From contig LSAX01000009.1 of NCBI GenBank assembly GCA_001557505.1, forward strand, positions 1,054,001 through 1,118,000: 64,000 nt of DNA, in the 5' to 3' direction. The position numbers and the translations under genes were made by a program. The notes under the pieces are model-generated. The model did not search any database. It had not been told where the DNA came from and saw only the letters and a list, made by a program, of their open reading frames with translations. The DNA comes from Reticulascus tulasneorum (taxonomy: Eukaryota; Ascomycota; Sordariomycetes; Glomerellales; Reticulascaceae). This document shows, piece by piece, positions 49,595 to 60,912 of this stretch (positions within the stretch are counted from its first letter, which is position 1; each line of letters begins with the position of its first letter).

Positions 49595-51943
49595 TCAGTT
49601 CAACCTGTCCGCTGGGGGGGAGTATTCGAGCGTTTCGCGAGGTACCCAAGCCGGATCGAATAGCTGGCTCGTGTACCAGTACTTCCAGTGGTACTCGTTG
49701 CTATGACTGATCTTGTCGAAATCCGAGGCTGTCAACAGCCCAATAGCTTTGGTCAGCCTTACGTAACATCTCTACCGCGTATTGCTGATAGCAGGGGTTA
49801 ATATGCGCACCTCTTTTTACCACCTCACTACGATAATCAGCCATAAAGGCCATGTCGTCGACGTCGAGACGGGTCATTTTACGCGTACTTGGCGACTCCC
49901 AGTCGAACTCCTCTTTGAAAGGGCTCTGACCTCCACAACAGTAGTGAAAATGTGCGAGAATAGTCTTTGCACCAGAGTTTATCGCCCGCACTAGCGGCAT
50001 ATCTAGATATCGCACCTAGTATCCCCGTTAACATAGTCATCGGCGTGTCAGCGTAGAACGAGATGCAGTACCTCAGCATGTCTCTTAGCGGCAAACTTGT
50101 GCTGAAACTGCATCTGTAATTCGTAATTATGAAGCAGAATAAACGATATCAAGAATGTGGAATACCAATCCTTCGATCTGTGCTGATTAACGGCAACTTG
50201 CAGATCTTCAAGGACTTGCTTCCCCAAAGGTAGGAGCACCTGTTGGATAATGAGAGAAGCAAGTTGGTAGTCAAGGTAGGGCGGAAGGCATTCCCAGTCA
50301 TCAAATGGATTCTTGGGATTTATTGTCGAGATGCGATCCTCGCCCCAGCAGCGCCATTTCCCTTCAATGAATCGACAAGCGACCCAAAGTCTTAATACTC
50401 TCTTTAGCATGACGTTCTGCGCCGAGAAGTAAAGAGAATTGGTCAGCTTGCTATTTCTAATAGGAATGTACCACCCATCTAGGAGCCAGAAGGGACAGAG
50501 AAACACTTACAGGTGTTGGGAATATGGAAGCCCTATAAGCTGCATGGAAGATGTCCCATTCGATCCTATTAGAGTCATCCAGATACATATCCAAGTATGG
50601 CCCGATTGATCTGTCAATATAATTGTTGATTCCACGCAGTGCGGTGTTTTGATCGAAAATGGCCCAGGGAACGGCATACATCGGCCTATTCTTCACATCC
50701 ACGGCCGATGGGTCCGTTGGTGGTACGAACTCGTTGAGCTCTAGCTCAAAAGACACACCACAATCCTGGCCTAGGTTCAGAACTAAGGGCTGCGCACTTG
50801 TCCATATTTTCTTCAGGTGAAAGTCACCAGATCTCTCGCCAACGAGTGGGTGCGCTCTGTAGAACGGCCCGAAGTCCAGTCCGGTTCTGAACAGCGTGCT
50901 GTCGGTCAGTTTGTATCGCAGGCATCCCAACCGGCTTAGCCTAGTTTTCTTTGTCTGGCATGGTCTGCATGGACCTTCAGGATTATCGGGATCTGGAATA
51001 CACTTTCGCGAGGGAAGAGAACCAAGTTAGCCTCATACGTAAAGACTCAAAATAGCCTAAAACCACAAACTAAAGAATGATGCCTCACCCTTGATCGTTG
51101 CATCTTGCACCTTAGACAGGCATTTATCTCGCGAGTGAACTTGGTTTCATTTCGCCATGTGCTCGTCAAGGGGCGTCTTTTTTTCCTGATCTTGTCTGAA
51201 GCTCCCGAAGCCGATGAAACGGACCGATTATGTGAGCCTGAGCCCACAAGGCGCGGGGCAATGCTCTGATAGCGAAATGTTGATGAGCTGTTTCCGACCA
51301 TAACAGGAGATGTCGACCCGGACATTGCAGAAACAATATCCCAGCCAGACGCTGAATGGCCGCTGTCTAAGTCTTGGTCTTGTTCCATCGGAGTGGGTGA
51401 CTCAGCATCAGCGTCGAGGCCGCTTCCTCCTGGCGAGAGGTAAAAACACGATTCTCTATATTCGCTTGAGAGAAATCCGAGGTTCTCCGGTCCATATGAG
51501 CTGTTGTTGAGGGTGTCGGGCAAGCCGTAAAAGTCTGAATCACACTCAAAATGAGCAGTTGGGGGGTTTAGTAATATGACTTCTGTCGATTTATCCTGGG
51601 CCCCTATCAATGTTTCCGTCGAATCATGGATCTGCCGTTGTTCACTTGGGTCCCCGTTGTTCGAACGTTGACGCTGGCTTGAAGGCTCTTCGACAAGTGG
51701 CTGAGACGATGGTGGCGGCCACCAGACACCATGGTCGATACTGTCACTAATAGACTGAGAGTTTTGGATATAATAGAAGTCTGTTGAGGCCGAGAGCCGC
51801 TGTTGATGAGTATGGTGGTCATGATCTCTTGCAGTCGCTGTCGTGTTTGCATTCTGGGCAACTCTGATGAGCTCATCAACAGAGAGCCCAAGAACACCTG
51901 CAGCCCCCTGCAGGTACGTTAAATCTTGACCAAAAAAGGCCAT
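49595..51943 (-). CDS. Zn2Cys6 transcription factor, five exons
   Basis: 692 residues from exons 51943-51089, 51002-50511, 50416-50072, 50015-49763 and 49728-49595. The first 285 residues are a Ser/Gln-rich low-complexity N-terminus ending in ACLRCKMQRSR, the first half of an unusual zinc cluster. Exon 2 opens with CIPDPDNPEGPCRPCQ, completing it. This long loop between the cysteines is typical of a fungal subfamily with the cluster in the middle of the protein. The C-terminal part is the regulatory domain (FNAAYRASIFP-type and LRLWVACRFIEGKWRCWG). The last exon (YWYTSQLFDPAWVP) is needed for the family's normal end. It lies directly upstream of the TauD-like dioxygenase, same strand, 544 bp apart. 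Confidence 0.88.
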
Positions 51944-54900
51944 GGCAGAATTTAATTGATTTTGCTGTCTACTACATTTTACGAGATCTATTCGAGCGCG
52001 TCCAGCGGTTATTATGTTGAGTTGAGACTAACCATGATGTCTGGTTTGTAGGACTCCGGAGCCTCGTCGGGCCACCTCGGGAAACATCTTGAATCCAAAA
52101 TTCAGAAGCCCTCCCCTCGATACTGTGGCCAATGGATATTGCGATCTGAATTTTCGATGAGCATCATATTTGCCAATCATTGGGCACATTGTAACCGGTC
52201 AAGGCTCTTATTGGCTGTCGCGCGCCGTTCCGGACATGCAGGCAGGGATGTAGACTCTAGAGATGATGTGCACACAACCCGTCTCCTATCAATTATAGAC
52301 CGGGTACGTGGCCGTCTTACCTAGATCCATGTATGGCGGTGTGATTGAGGGTAGATGTGGAAGGTGCGCACATTTTCCGCCAACGAGCTGCCAATAATGG
52401 TAATGTCGGTCAGCGGTGAGGCAGGCTGCGTGAGGAGGAAAGAGGGAAGAGAAAAGAGGAAAGAGGAAACTGTCGCTTATGAGCTTTCAAATCCTTGATG
52501 GCTTCGTGTTGCGATAAGTACCAAGAGGGTCGCTCTGAGAGGCAGAGGCGTCGCACGACGTCCTTGGAACATAAGTAGCCGCTGAGACATGATTACGTGG
52601 CAGCAACACCTGCATCTCTGCCCAACCTCTGTTTGTCGCCGGTTTCAATACTGCCTGATATATTCGGTTGAATGGGCTGACATTCCGCGGTTTCCCACAC
52701 TTTTGTTCTATCAATGTTTGCGTGCCTGGCATAGCTATTTTAAAGCTTTGTTGCATCCAAGCCCCACGAAGGTGGGCATCTTTTGGCTACTGGCGGCGAC
52801 AGAGCCATTCCATTTGATATCCGCTTGATTATGGCTCTGTGACGGCTGTGTTGAATCGCCCGAGAAAGACCTGCCACCTCAGGGCAGGGCAAAAACAGCT
52901 GCATCTTACGCATCCCGATACCAAGGAATTATTCAACACAAAGGTCCTGATATCAAATCGCAGCAATAGAGAACGACTCAAAACCTCCGTTCGAACGGAG
53001 CCGGCTGCTACGAACCATGGCCGAAAGACAAGCGCGCGACCCCGGTTCATCGTTGTGGCAGCAAAGATTATTTCTCCGCCGAAGTCCCTTTCAGATCTGA
53101 GCATCGGGTCCGCCAACTTCTCGCCCAACAGCACTCTCGTCTTTCATCTTCCAAGTCCTCTGCTGCCCCCACCGACTGGGCATGTGCCAATTATCTATGC
53201 ACGCCTAAGGCGACCGGTTTTCTCGGAGAGCGATCGCTGCGGCATAGGTCTAATGTGACAGACGAAATTGCCGGCCACTGATTAATTACCTGGCAGCCTA
53301 AGCCCCTAACGTCTAAAGCGCGCTTTAGAAGACTCTTCAGCCGCGTCTACGAACAGCCGCCCAGTAACCCACAAGGCCTTGACATCGATTGTCGGCCATA
53401 CGATCAGTCTTGTCTGGCATTACCTGACCGAATTATACACTGTGCAGTGCACTGAGATTTCCGCGGGAAGGCCAGCTCCCGGTGTTCGAGGATACTTGGA
53501 GAGTGCAGAACTTTTGAGGAAAAGCCGTCGTCGTGCATAACAGTTTTGCTGTTGGGCGTTGCGGGGCTGCAGGATCAGCCCCAACCAAGCTGCTAGCGAA
53601 CCGGGCGTGGCAGTTGTTACTCAGCGTTCCAAAGAGGCATGGCGAGTCTTGGCCGCCTGGAAAACAGACATCATCAGAAAACGCGAACGCGGTCCACCTC
53701 ACTACACGAGCATGCCGGTTCAAGATCAAGGCGATGTCGATTGATAGGAGCAGACACAATGCAAGGCGCTACGCTCATCGGTTTCCATGGGAAAGGGAAA
53801 CCATTAGCTAAATCGCCCGCCGTTTACCGCCGCCTGCAGCATTCTCCACCAGCAGAACCGATTGTGTTCACATCGGTTTGGATCCAACCAACCAGAAGTG
53901 GCGGGGACCACAGGGGCCCCTGAACAACTCGCACACCATGTAAAGACACAGCGATGTCTGGCGCTCGCCGCCAATGAGAAACGGTATAAGAAAACCGGCG
54001 AGATCATGCTAGTTTTGCTCGAGGACATCCTCGAGTGATGTGATATTAGCCTACCTCAATGCGGAAATCTAGAGTTACGTCTGGGCCCGAGGGTAGCTTC
54101 ATGCGAGGTCGACGTGGTTTGTCTCTGCATGCCGACTTCGTATATAGATCAGCATGCTCATTCGTGCCCAGAGGATATTTTGCAAAGACTGCCGGCGACG
54201 GGTTTGACCTGAGAGCCAACATACATTCCCTCATTTGAGTCCATCCATGAAACCCGTCCCTCAAACACTACCTTCTCATCGCACCAGTGCACTCTGTAAA
54301 CACTTATCTAATCCTACGATGAGTACAGCAACAAGACATGCGAGCTGCCAGAACCTCCGGCATGCCATCGCCATCCCCGTTCTTGCCATGATCGAGAACG
54401 CACCTGAGCTGGCACGTGTACAGCTGGACTCGTACATAGGGCTGTTATCGCAGAATGGTGTGTTTCCACAAGGTTACACCGTATGAGATCATAGCTTACC
54501 TCCCTTTTTCGACAGAGTTCGCCTGGCCCCAGGCTCGGCCGCAGGCAAATGTGGGGAGAAGGGAAGGGTGCAACAGCCAGCAGCCCAAGTGTGTAAGTCG
54601 GTAGGCGGCCGCTATGGCTGTGTGGCTGGACGGCGGGATGGCTGATGTTTGGAGACAGCGGGTCACGACCTTGAGCGAAAACGGAGCAACGAGCGGATCT
54701 GCAAAGGTGAACAAATAGCATGGAGGGGCTTGGGGCTTGGGGGGGCGGCAGCCTGGGTGGCAGCGTTTTGCTGCACGCCATATTTGTTGAGGAGTCGGGC
54801 GGACTTTTGGCTTGCGGACGAAACAGAGTGTCGAGGATTACATCGTCATAAAGTAACTTAGCTTGGTAATCCTACAAGGTGCTCTGCGCTGTGCTCACGC

Positions 54901-55678
54901 TGTAATTATTGGCTTCGTTATGCGCGTATATGCATGTAATAGTAGACAGCCTCAGCTGGCATAGAGACTGCTGGCCACTGACAGGTCCCTTGAGTTTGCA
55001 GAACGGACGCTGTATCCAGGTCACTGCTAGAGTCTCCGCATGCGTGTGTTCTGCAAATCTTTAAGGTCCGGGAAGCAGCTCTGTGGGAGTGGGGAAAACT
55101 TCCCCCACACAGGAAGAAATGGCATTCCTAGGCACCCAACCATCGTTGTAGGGATCTAGCATTTTTATTTATCTATGTACTAAGTTACTCCAGATTACGG
55201 GGCGGCGAATGGGGGGTGCTGCCGGAACCTTCCAACAGGGGCTTCCACCGCCTCCCTCAACCTCACTAGCAGCGCCAGGCGCCAGGCACTTGTGTTTCGT
55301 GGCACTGGACTCGAGAAACAATATATGAAGAACAGCTGGGCCAGTCGGCCAGCTCATCGCAATCGACAATTACGCCCTTTGTGGGGCAGTTGCGGCGTCC
55401 TGCCGAGATGGTGCGGTCTTCCTACTTCGCGGTTGGGCGCGAATCCGTCGTCCTGCTTTCTGGTTCGGTCACACACTAGTAGACTAGCTAAGGCACTAAA
55501 GTCGAAAAAGTATCGCGAAGCTGACAACTTGGCGTGGGTTGTCGACGACGATCTTGTCGTCTCGCCCAAGTATTAAACACTCCATTCCCCCTACATGTAT
55601 TGGTTACCATCCATCGGCCCCTTTGCATTCTGAGTGTGCAGTTGTTTATATTTGGCATCCACTACAACATCCTCCACC
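51944..55678. other. long gene-poor stretch between divergent genes
   Basis: 3.7 kb. Open frames are short and overlap in several phases (for example 52829-53258, 53433-53923, 54235-54781) without recognisable motifs. A short imperfect inverted repeat occurs at about 55081-55112. The final part is the promoter of the acetyltransferase, whose ATG has a CCACCATGG context. Confidence 0.45.
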
Positions 55679-56429
55679 ATGGTTCGGCAGGCTACTTGGG
55701 ACGATTGCGACGTCTGCACGGAAATCCTGGTCAGAGCTTCGCCTGGCGATCCCAACTATGAGTACCGCTTCCCGGGCCAGCATATATATCCCCAAGACTT
55801 CCGATACCATTGCCGGATGAAGTTTCTCCAGTATATGAGCACCGGCAGGGTCAACGTCTTTGAAATGCCATCCATTTCCGACCCAGACACGCCGGTTGTG
55901 GTTGCTTTTAGCGTGTGGGCCCTACCAGCTGGAACCTTCAGCCCCCCACACATGTCTGATACAGGTACGTTCTGGGTCCAGCTGCAAGACTCGGATAAAA
56001 GACACGCCGCTCATCTTCGCCCATGGAGGCCACCACTGACGGATGATTGCAGTACTTTCCCAGATCTCTGCGTACAAACCGCCCGAGCGGCTTGCGCACC
56101 GCCGTCGAGTGGATGCGTTTCGGAAGGAGTGTAAGACCGCGAAGACCAATTTTCTTGACTTGCAGCACCCCAACGGTCACGTCTTTCTCAAGCTACTCCT
56201 CTGCCACCCCGACTACCAAACGCGGGGCGCTGGGACGGCCCTGACCAACTGGGGAGTCCAAAAAGCCCAACGAATGGGCCTCCATGCGACCACTTTTGCG
56301 AGCCCAATGGGCTTTCGGCTTTACAAGAAGCTGGAGTTCAGGGAAGTCGGGAGGTTCAAGGTGCAGGTAGAGGGGGAGCCGGCCTTCCTGGACATACCAG
56401 TGTTAGAATATGACAATCGATCCAGATAA
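55679..56429 (+). CDS. GNAT-family N-acetyltransferase
   Basis: 220 residues from exons 55679-55964 and 56053-56429 (donor GTACGT, acceptor TTGCAG). CCACCATGG context supports the start. The acetyl-CoA-binding motif is in CHPDYQTRGAGTALTNWGV (Q-x-R-G-A-G-T), preceded by a hydrophobic strand (HVFLKLLL) and followed by GFRLYKKLEFREVGRF, the usual C-terminal GNAT block. No signal peptide. It transfers acetyl from acetyl-CoA to an unknown amine. It is tail-to-tail with the kinase-like gene (about 140 bp apart). Confidence 0.9.
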
Positions 56430-56570
56430 ATACGGCAAATATAGATAGCATAGTTACCAGGCATGTCTACACTAGCATTCAGTCATACGTTAGAGTAGAG
56501 TGGAATTTTCGCAGACCATATTGAAGGGGGCATTGTGAAGAGTCCCAGATCGGCCAAATAACAAAGTATT

Positions 56571-58406
56571 TTACAAGGTATCCGTACCGGCGCTTTGCAT
56601 CTGTACCAGCACATCCAACACCTCTGCCAAAGTCGGTCGTGCCCTCGCCTCGTCCAAAAGACTGGCCCGCGCCTGTTCCTCTCCGCCCAAAACCTCCTTC
56701 ATGAAAGCTTTGGCACGCTCAACTTCCATGGCCCACCACCTCTTCACCACTTTTCGGGTCGCCGTTGCCTCGCTCATCGTGTTCCGCATGCAAATCTCGC
56801 TCCCGGTTAGATTGATAGCGGAAACCCTCCCAGCCCGCAAAGCCACGACAGGACGCCGGCCGTGCCATTCCGGCGCACCGAGAGTACAGGCACGCACGAG
56901 ATCTTGCAGCCCAGGTGGCGTTTTCCGGAATTCTGGAAAAACTAGCCTCGTCTGGATGTCACCATCGTGGTCTCTGAGCAACTCGTGGTCAATGCCACAC
57001 CGAACATGTGGCTGGCACTCGAAGAGGCACCAGAAAAGTTTGCCCAGCATGAAGACTTGGGCTTTCTCCAGCACCCCGCGCATTCGCCCATCGGGCCGGC
57101 CTGTCGCGAGTGCCAGCCACGGACGGCTAAACCCGCCATCAGCACCCATGTAGTCGTTGTCGTGATTCGAGGCGCACAAGCCAGACATGTACATGTCCAG
57201 CTGCGTGGCGAGTTCGGCTCGTAAATCTTCGTGGTTCTCGAGTCGCGTGGCAAGTATCTCCAGGTACTCAACGTATGCGACTTCGGGTGGGCTCCATGAA
57301 AACCAACCTCCACGCTGCTCCAGGTCCAATAACACTGCATCCAACTGCCCGATTTGCCCTGGTGAAGAGGCTTCCTGAAGCAGCACGTTGTCCAATTTCA
57401 AATCGGGATAGAAGCCAAAAGGCTTCCTATTGATATGCAGGAGAGCTTCGGTGATATGCTGCGCCCAACGAACGGATTCTGAAGTTGAAACACAAGGCAA
57501 CAAGCCCACTGCGGCGTGTGAGAGTCTTGTTTGGAGAGATCCAAGCGGGTAGTACTCGAGAATGAATCCACACACGCCGTGCTTGCCTCCAAAGTTGCAC
57601 CTCCTCGTCACAATATGCTTAGGTCGCCCGATGACGTTCGGATGGGGAGGCAATGTGAGTAACATCTTCAGCTCGTTGTAGACGTGTTTCTGGTCCCGCG
57701 TTAGCGATTTGAATATTAAATCCAAGTCATCGTGGCGTGACGGAATCCGGACGAGAGTAATGGCTTCGTGGAGTTGTCGCTGATATCGAAGCTCGGCCAG
57801 ATCAACAATTTCTGGCCAGGCCGAGTCGGGCAAGTTCCACATACGCTGCAAGGATTCGACGCTAAACATGGACTGCTCAACTTCATAATGCGGTATCAGG
57901 TGGAAATCCATCTCAGCGGGGTTGAGGACAAGTGCTGTGAGCAGAATCTGGGAACCGAATGGCATACCGGAATACAGGGCGGCAAAGTTGGGTATCTGAA
58001 CGGACCATTTCTCAAGTCCCCGGATGACATGTTCAGAGATTGGTAACTTGGCTGCAACGTTGCCGGTCACTTGCATGATGAGATCTGACCTGAACACTTC
58101 TCTCAAATGTCGAGGGTGCTCCTCAACAGGGGGGATGTAGACGTCGATTCGGAGAGGCATCGAATTGAGTGCGAGGCTAGGGACTGCGAAGAAACGCTGT
58201 CCGTCGAGGTCGATCCCGTCTAGCCTCCATTTTGGTTCGGTCTTCGAGGTAAGGTGGTCAATCCGGTTCTTGGGATTAAGCAAAGAGGCTTCGAATGGGA
58301 CTCCATTATCGACACTCAAACTGGCTTCTAGTTCGGGGTCGGTGACGTCGATGAAAGCCGCAAGGGGACTGAAGATATCGAAGAAGATGCTACTTGAAAG
58401 ATTCAT
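56571..58406 (-). CDS. fungal protein-kinase-like protein with DLE in place of DFG
   Basis: 611 residues from the first ATG (58406); the frame is open 96 bp further upstream without an ATG, so a 5' exon is possible. The N-terminal half is fungal-specific and unrecognised. The kinase-like C-lobe starts near residue 235: a catalytic-loop equivalent YPDLKLDNVLL at about 333-343 keeps the Asp, Lys and Asn, but the metal-binding DFG reads DLE (about 361-363, in VLLDLEQRGGW). A conserved LFWCLFECQPHV helix follows, and an Arg/Ala-rich tail ends in LAEVLDVLVQMQ. This pattern is common in a large family of fungal kinase-like proteins. Activity is uncertain; the retained Asp residues make it possible. 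Confidence 0.75.
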   Translation of the reverse strand: MNLSSSIFFDIFSPLAAFIDVTDPELEASLSVDNGVPFEASLLNPKNRIDHLTSKTEPKWRLDGIDLDGQRFFAVPSLALNSMPLRIDVYIPPVEEHPRHLREVFRSDLIMQVTGNVAAKLPISEHVIRGLEKWSVQIPNFAALYSGMPFGSQILLTALVLNPAEMDFHLIPHYEVEQSMFSVESLQRMWNLPDSAWPEIVDLAELRYQRQLHEAITLVRIPSRHDDLDLIFKSLTRDQKHVYNELKMLLTLPPHPNVIGRPKHIVTRRCNFGGKHGVCGFILEYYPLGSLQTRLSHAAVGLLPCVSTSESVRWAQHITEALLHINRKPFGFYPDLKLDNVLLQEASSPGQIGQLDAVLLDLEQRGGWFSWSPPEVAYVEYLEILATRLENHEDLRAELATQLDMYMSGLCASNHDNDYMGADGGFSRPWLALATGRPDGRMRGVLEKAQVFMLGKLFWCLFECQPHVRCGIDHELLRDHDGDIQTRLVFPEFRKTPPGLQDLVRACTLGAPEWHGRRPVVALRAGRVSAINLTGSEICMRNTMSEATATRKVVKRWWAMEVERAKAFMKEVLGGEEQARASLLDEARARPTLAEVLDVLVQMQSAGTDTL

Positions 58407-59771
58407 TGGCGTCACATCCTGGGTAGCGTTGAAATATCTTTGATGTTGAGCCTTTGTAGCCTCGACATGACATTGGTGGTCAGGGGGGCAACGCTCCCTC
58501 ACTCCAGGTAGTCTCCAAAGGATGAGGAGGCCAGACCAAGTACGTGATGGAGGGGAGCCGCGTCAGTATTATATAGGTTGCAAAGAAGGCCACAGCCACT
58601 TCCTGTCCTGTGCACTGCATAACAAGCACCCAGCGGTCAAACTTTTGGCAGTCAGACCCTGTGCAACACGATAGATGACCTACCGGAACAACATTGAGCT
58701 CCAGACACATCCTCATTGGGCTGAGAGACGAAGTTTCCTCTTTGGCGTGCATACGCGACCGATGTGCAAAAATGTCGCTCGTACTCTGCTGGGGTGGATT
58801 GTACCAGCTACTTGCAAATCCGGTTGCCTTACGTCCCACATTCTCTGCCTTGCGCAGACGATCAACACACGTCAGCACTCAGCTTGCCAACATGTTGTGT
58901 AAATGCGGAATGCCAAATGCCCGTAGTGCCAAGTTCTCCGAGATAAATGGGACATATTTTGCCCACAGCCTTGTGATGATGGTCGTGCCGGCACATCTGA
59001 GGTGTTTGCTAGGCAGGCTACGACTCTGCAGTGCTTCATTGCCGGCCTTCTTTCCTCAGTTTTCTCCTTATCTCTGGTCGGTGTGCCAGGGTGACGAGTC
59101 TAGGGCATCATATTACGTTGCTCTGATTGGCTGCCGATGTTTTCTCTTCTCGCCGGCCCGGATGAGGTGACCGCCTGGGTGTGGTTGAGGCACCCACACC
59201 ACTTCTCACCGTTACACAGGTGCAAAATTTGAAGAGCCGCATAGACAGCCTTGAGAGAGAGCTCCTCGCGGGCAGTGATCTCCCAATGGATTCGTTTGAG
59301 GCTTTTTTCGTCGGATAGCAAGAGGAATTTCCAGTTGTCTAGATGCCCTTTGTTTTGGAGAACTTATGTGTGGATATCGGGCCGCAAAACAACACGCGCA
59401 GAGTCGAATTGCGGCAAGCCGCTTTGGCCCAGCTGCAATCCCATGCATCGCACACAGAATGAGGATCGGGGCAAATTCACGCATGCTAGATCTGATGCAT
59501 TTTCCCATCGAACGATGTGCAGCCAGGTCACTATGAATGAGTTTCCATATGTTCGACTACGAGCTTCTACGGACATCTGCTTGTCTGCTTCAGTGTCAGC
59601 GGATTATGGAGGTGGAACTGGCCTCTAATTATGGAGCTTGGGCACCGTACTGGCTGGGGGGGCTATCAACAGATACACAGCGTCCAGTAAATCTTTGGCA
59701 GCGTAATTTTCGTACCAGTCACGGGTGGCTCCGGGCCCCGGGAGCATTTAATTATTATCTTACCTAAGTAC

Positions 59772-59862
59772 TGCCTAATTTTACAGGGTCAGCCTACCAA
59801 TTTTATAGCGGTCAGCCTGCTAATTTTACAGCGGTCAACCTACTAAGTTTATAAAGCATACG
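59772..59862. repeat. 23-bp direct repeats
   Basis: Four units with a CCTAMTAATTTTAYAGCGGTCAR-like core: 59772-59792, 59793-59815, 59816-59838 and a diverged one from 59839. The middle two agree at almost every position. They stand next to an inverted copy and look like the end of a transposable element. Confidence 0.7.
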
Positions 59863-59871
59863 AAGCGTATG
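59857..59871. repeat. 6-bp hairpin (CATACG-AAG-CGTATG)
   Basis: A perfect 6-bp stem with a 3-base loop between the direct repeats and the inverted copy. Confidence 0.6.
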
Positions 59872-59892
59872 ATAGAAAGATTATTAGGGTTA

Positions 59893-59925
59893 CCCGCTAT
59901 AAAATTAGTAGGTTAACCGCTACAA
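59893..59925. repeat. inverted copy of the 23-bp repeat
   Basis: CCGCTATAAAATTAGTAGGT and the next 13 bases are the reverse complement of the direct-repeat unit, so the arms 59793-59850 and 59893-59925 could pair. It is probably a terminal or MITE-like structure. Confidence 0.65.
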
Positions 59926-60832
59926 TTACCTAGGTTGCGTCCCGTCTAACCGGATTATTAGGTACCTCGGTTTAAAATCGCACTGTAACTAACTACCTAG
60001 GTACTTTAGGCGCTCTGTATTACGCTGCCAACACTTTTCCTGTCTACATGTAATTAGCCCCTGGCTGGGGTCCCCGGTTCTCCAATCAATTTACCCAATT
60101 TACCTTACCCTCAAGTACGCCACCCTGCAGCCGTCGGAACATCTAGAATCTGGACTTTGCCTTTGATTGCGGCTCTGTCTGCACCCCAGCCATTGCAGCT
60201 ATGCGTTAGATCCGACTAAGCTTCCCATCTACCGCGCGAGATAGGAAAGGCATCAACTTGCCGATCTAGACAAATGGCAGCCGGCCAGACCAGAGACTTC
60301 TATCTGTTACCAGTCGGGTTGCACTGACGAGAAGCCCGTCGCTTGCAGACATGTGACACCTGAATGCATGCGTCCCGAGCGCCAGAGCCGAGAACCCCTC
60401 CGAACCCTCAAACGGTCGCGGCGGGTGATGCGCGAACGCTCGCACGAGTTAGCAGGGCCTGGGTCATCAAGCGGGACACAAACACGTCATAAAAAACGGG
60501 TGCTGTAGCGAGCAGGGGAACTACCGAGCGATGGCAACCCAATCAGATCTCACCGAGGTCGCCCCCGTGCTACCAAACTCGAAGGATGATAGGCTCAAGC
60601 TGGATGTGAGATGGATGGACCCTCTGGAGCTATCTGTGAAGCTAATCGGGGTTTTTTTTCCCTAGATAAGACCCTGCCAGCCGACCCAGGATGAAAGTTC
60701 GTCTCTTATATACACGTTACCTTGCTCACATTGATCTCGCCCCCTCTCGTCAATTCAGAAGCATTGCCTATGCTCCCCAAGTGAAGTTGTGATTCGAATC
60801 GCTGTCTCCCTTCGAATTCGGGTTCATTTTGA

Positions 60833-60855
60833 CATCCCTCCCTCCCTCTTTCTAG
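60833..60855 (+). promoter_or_regulatory. CT-rich promoter tract
   Basis: CATCCCTCCCTCCCTCTTTC just upstream of the transporter start. CT tracts of this kind precede many well-expressed fungal genes; the function here is inferred. Confidence 0.4.
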
Positions 60856-60912
60856 TCTCACGTGCCTGCATTGTGAAGATTCTCCGTTCGGTAACATCCC
60901 GAAGCTCTCACC

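Larger units (their letters stand above)
58407..60912. other. intergenic with repeat-rich AT-rich patch
   Basis: Open frames at 58480-59170 and 59212-59767 show no domain. The region 59760-60010 is AT-rich with several TACCTAGGTA-like motifs and the repeats listed separately. The last 450 bp are the transporter promoter. Confidence 0.5.

Noticed and set aside
55081..55112. Short GC-rich inverted repeat
   Set aside because: Imperfect stem, no neighbouring gene end that would need it; not supported as a terminator.
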